Positions 61,754 through 64,000 of a stretch of 64,000 nt of DNA are shown here, in pieces. Within the stretch, counting starts at the first letter, position 1, and each line of letters starts with the position of its first letter. The position numbers and the translations under genes are program-made. The notes beneath the pieces are model-generated. The model saw nothing but the letters and a program-made list of their open reading frames with translations, searched no databases and was not told the DNA's origin. This stretch comes from Phorcus lineatus (lineage: Eukaryota > Mollusca > Gastropoda > Trochida > Trochidae), in the NCBI GenBank assembly GCA_921293015.1, contig OV121081.1, forward strand, positions 63,381,022 through 63,445,021, in the 5' to 3' direction.

Positions 61754-62707
61754 TCAGGTGACCCTCCATGTCCTCGGAAGCTCCAGGACGGTTTTGATGG
61801 TTGTATCCACACCGTCGGGATAAACATGGATGTTGCCATCGTCGAAACCGATGTAGATGGTTTTGGACGTGTCCGTACACAAACTGAAGGGCTCACAGCT
61901 GTCGTCTTCCATCTGGATCACCGGTCCGAAACACCAACCATTTGTCGCGAAACTGAACACACATTTCTTCAGTCGGTCCACAAGAAAGATAACCTCGTTC
62001 TCGCTGCAAGCCACAGCTACAGGATCTTCCAAAAAGTTGTCTCCCTTATGAGGCTGGTGCCGCCATATGAGGTCACCTTTCTGCGAGATACACGTTAGAG
62101 AATGCATTGAGTGGTCAGACACCAGGATGTCTCCTAGTGGAGTCGAACACAGGAACGTTGGTGTCATGAACATCCTGTTGTCGTATTTGTCGTGCACGAA
62201 GGATTTGAGAACATGGCCACTCATATCTATAATGTCTACCGACCCCGGCTCCTCCCTGTGGGTCCCCACAACCAAGCAGTGTCGGACCCTCGGTAAGGAT
62301 GTAACTCCAATATACATCTTTCTTGTCTTGATGACGTCCGTTACATTCATATCTCTAACTGACAATATTTTAATTTCTCTCGAAAGTGGAAGTGTAACAG
62401 CAAGGGAATCATTGTCAACTTTGCACAATCTGTAAGGCAAGCCTTCAACTGGTACCTCGCGATTTCTGGAGGGGGAGAAAAATTTAATGACTTTGTTAGT
62501 GTAGTCCGCTACGACGAGTGTGTTCCCATTATGCCGTGTAATGATGGCGATATCCGTTGGGAAGGGAGACCACTCCTTGAGGCTGATTCTAGACGAGGAC
62601 ACTCTAAGCAATGACCTGCGGGAAGATGAAGAACTCGACTCTGTGGAACGACGTCTGTAGGACAACGTGGTAACCTCGGAGCGCCTCTTAACCGCCTTGT
62701 TTCCCAT
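61754..62707 (-). CDS. Single-exon NHL / beta-propeller protein, TRIM-NHL-like without RING
   Basis: 317 residues, uninterrupted. N-terminal 50 residues are basic and serine-rich (MGNKAVKRRSEV, SSSSSRRSLLR). From about residue 50 come repeated propeller blades: GNTLVVADYTNKVIKFFS, DSLAVTLPLSREIKILSV, VDIIDMSGHVLKSFVH, GDILVSDHSMHSLTCISQKG, NEVIFLVDRLKKCVFSF and KTIYIGFDDGNIHVY. This is the pattern of the C-terminal propeller of mollusc TRIM-like proteins, where it binds protein or RNA; there is no RING, B-box or coiled coil. Start chosen because a TATA box lies about 32 bases upstream; Gly2 follows Met but position 6 is Val, so myristoylation is doubtful. Exact ligand unknown. Confidence 0.82.
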   Translation of the reverse strand: MGNKAVKRRSEVTTLSYRRRSTESSSSSSRRSLLRVSSSRISLKEWSPFPTDIAIITRHNGNTLVVADYTNKVIKFFSPSRNREVPVEGLPYRLCKVDNDSLAVTLPLSREIKILSVRDMNVTDVIKTRKMYIGVTSLPRVRHCLVVGTHREEPGSVDIIDMSGHVLKSFVHDKYDNRMFMTPTFLCSTPLGDILVSDHSMHSLTCISQKGDLIWRHQPHKGDNFLEDPVAVACSENEVIFLVDRLKKCVFSFATNGWCFGPVIQMEDDSCEPFSLCTDTSKTIYIGFDDGNIHVYPDGVDTTIKTVLELPRTWRVT

Positions 62708-62738
62708 GTCACAACAACCGAACTTCCTTCCACTAACC

Positions 62739-62746
62739 CTTATATA
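62739..62746 (-). promoter_or_regulatory. TATA box TATATAAG of the NHL gene
   Basis: Reverse complement of 62739-62746 reads TATATAAG, 32 bases before the ATG at 62707; a start site near 62715 would leave an almost leaderless mRNA. Confidence 0.6.
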
Positions 62747-62749
62747 CAG

Positions 62750-64000
62750 GTTTCTTGTTGCTTGTCAGATTGCTTCACTGTTTCTAAAGCTCATTGCAGT
62801 AATAGTCATTTATGATTTGACGCAAATGAAGCGTATTGGTAAGACGACACCGTTGCCAAAACAGAGAACAGGGAAGCCTTGGGTGGTAGGGTTTGCATGT
62901 TGTCAGCAATGTGTTAATTCGACGTATAGGTCGTGACTGTCTCAATGCACAGATAATGACTGGCACTGTGCAGCCCCTTGTGTTTTATCAGCTAACCTAT
63001 GTATATCTATATATACCTACACACGTGTCTACTTCCTGATTGATATGGGCACCCGGCTTTGTTCATGTCAATATATACGTACACTAGATTCGATAAGTAC
63101 ATGAAGTAAAAGCTTAGAAAAAATTCCCGGTTCCTGGTTTACCTTCTTTGATATCGTTCTGCTTTCTGAGGTATACATATGGTCACATGGACAGAAAGGC
63201 CACTCACGAAACTTTCCTTTTAACGCCGTGTATCATTACAGGGCATTCTTGACATTCACCGTAAATCATATCACACTAAGTCGCTGCTGTCTGTTAATCA
63301 GTCCACACTATGATTAAAAAAATAATTGCGAGGGGCAAACGAGGTTATAAAAAAGTTTGTTTAGGGTTGGGTTGGGGGATAAGATGACTTTGTGTCTTCT
63401 ATTTACATATACTACTTTAGACGTTTCTTTGTGCGATTTATTAACCGTTGATCATTACAGGAATCTTAAATTAAATTCTGAAGTGTTCTCAAGCATGACT
63501 GAGAAGTCGTGGTGTCGTGTAGTCTCCAGTTCTGATCTCTCCCTGGTAGAACGATACGCATTGAGGAGAACGTGTGCTGGGCTTTACTGATATGTTTGTT
63601 TCGTGTTATCTTTATGTCACATGTTACCCTTTATAAGCGATAATATATCTCATAAGACAAAGAAACCATAAGTGTACACTTTTTATTTTGACTGTACAAA
63701 GGGTGAACCTACAGCTATACCTTCCCCATATATCGGCCACTGCTACTAATTTTAGTAAAATTAGTTAATAATCAGTTTACTAGAAATTATTAACTTTTTG
63801 GCTACATTCATTACTACTAAATTTTGCGTTTGCCTTAATGATAAAGATTTTTTCAGTGAAATCACAGCAACAACCATGGGTCACCCGCTGTAAAATAACA
63901 TCGCAACGATCATACGTTACCCGAAAAAATCATCCTAAACAATCTTAGTTCAAATGACACGGGTTTCACATTTCCATAAGAAAGACGACATCTTCCTAGA
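62750..64000. other. Upstream of the NHL gene, nothing recognised
   Basis: Only short frames without family motifs and no clear repeat. The end of the window is AT-rich. Confidence 0.5.

Noticed and set aside
61739-62435. Forward frames of 119 and 122 codons
   Set aside because: Antisense to the NHL gene, which has clear repeat structure and a TATA box on the other strand.

Overview
This is a eukaryotic, AT-rich window from an animal genome: genes are split into small exons by long introns with GT/AG borders, and minisatellites, SINEs, LINE remnants and DNA transposons fill the spaces. Split tRNA-derived SINE copies (head with a GGTTCGAATCC B box, tail near a TTTAACGCCGCTTT-like block) resemble gastropod SINEs. 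Together with the protein sequences this points to a mollusc, probably a gastropod. That is inference, not proof.

Layout. (1) 1-4641, + strand: 3' nine exons of a ceramide transfer protein (CERT/STARD11): coiled coil, FFAT motif, START domain and stop. (2) 4642-11833: CERT 3' flank with a SINE, a foldback and a minisatellite, no gene seen. (3) 12029-16553, - strand: a complete six-exon oligoribonuclease (REXO2) with a mitochondrial presequence. Its last intron holds a young 5'-truncated L1-like LINE with a perfect 16-bp target-site duplication, and exon 3 has a duplicated splice acceptor. (4) 16554-22449: repeats, including a 43-bp tandem array and a decayed LINE. (5) 22627-54156, - strand: a 29-exon unconventional myosin reconstructed exon by exon with consistent splice phases: motor, IQ, acidic linker, SH2 domain and proline-rich tail (about 1059 residues). 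Its introns carry most of the minisatellites, TIR elements and a degenerate ~190-bp array. Intron 1 contains a 2.0-kb piggyBac-like element inserted inside a SINE. (6) 54157-61753: intergenic, with two CRE sites close to the myosin start, a dispersed repeat, and a 655-bp direct duplication. (7) 61754-62707, - strand: a single-exon NHL/beta-propeller protein with a TATA box just upstream.

The genes do not form an operon or pathway: lipid transfer at ER-Golgi contacts, small-RNA degradation in mitochondria/cytosol, an actin motor with a phosphotyrosine-reading tail, and a propeller protein. CERT and REXO2 converge tail to tail; REXO2, the myosin and the NHL gene all lie on the minus strand.

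Exon borders were assigned by eye from reading frame, homology to remembered family motifs and splice consensus. The total reading frame of each gene closes without a frame break.
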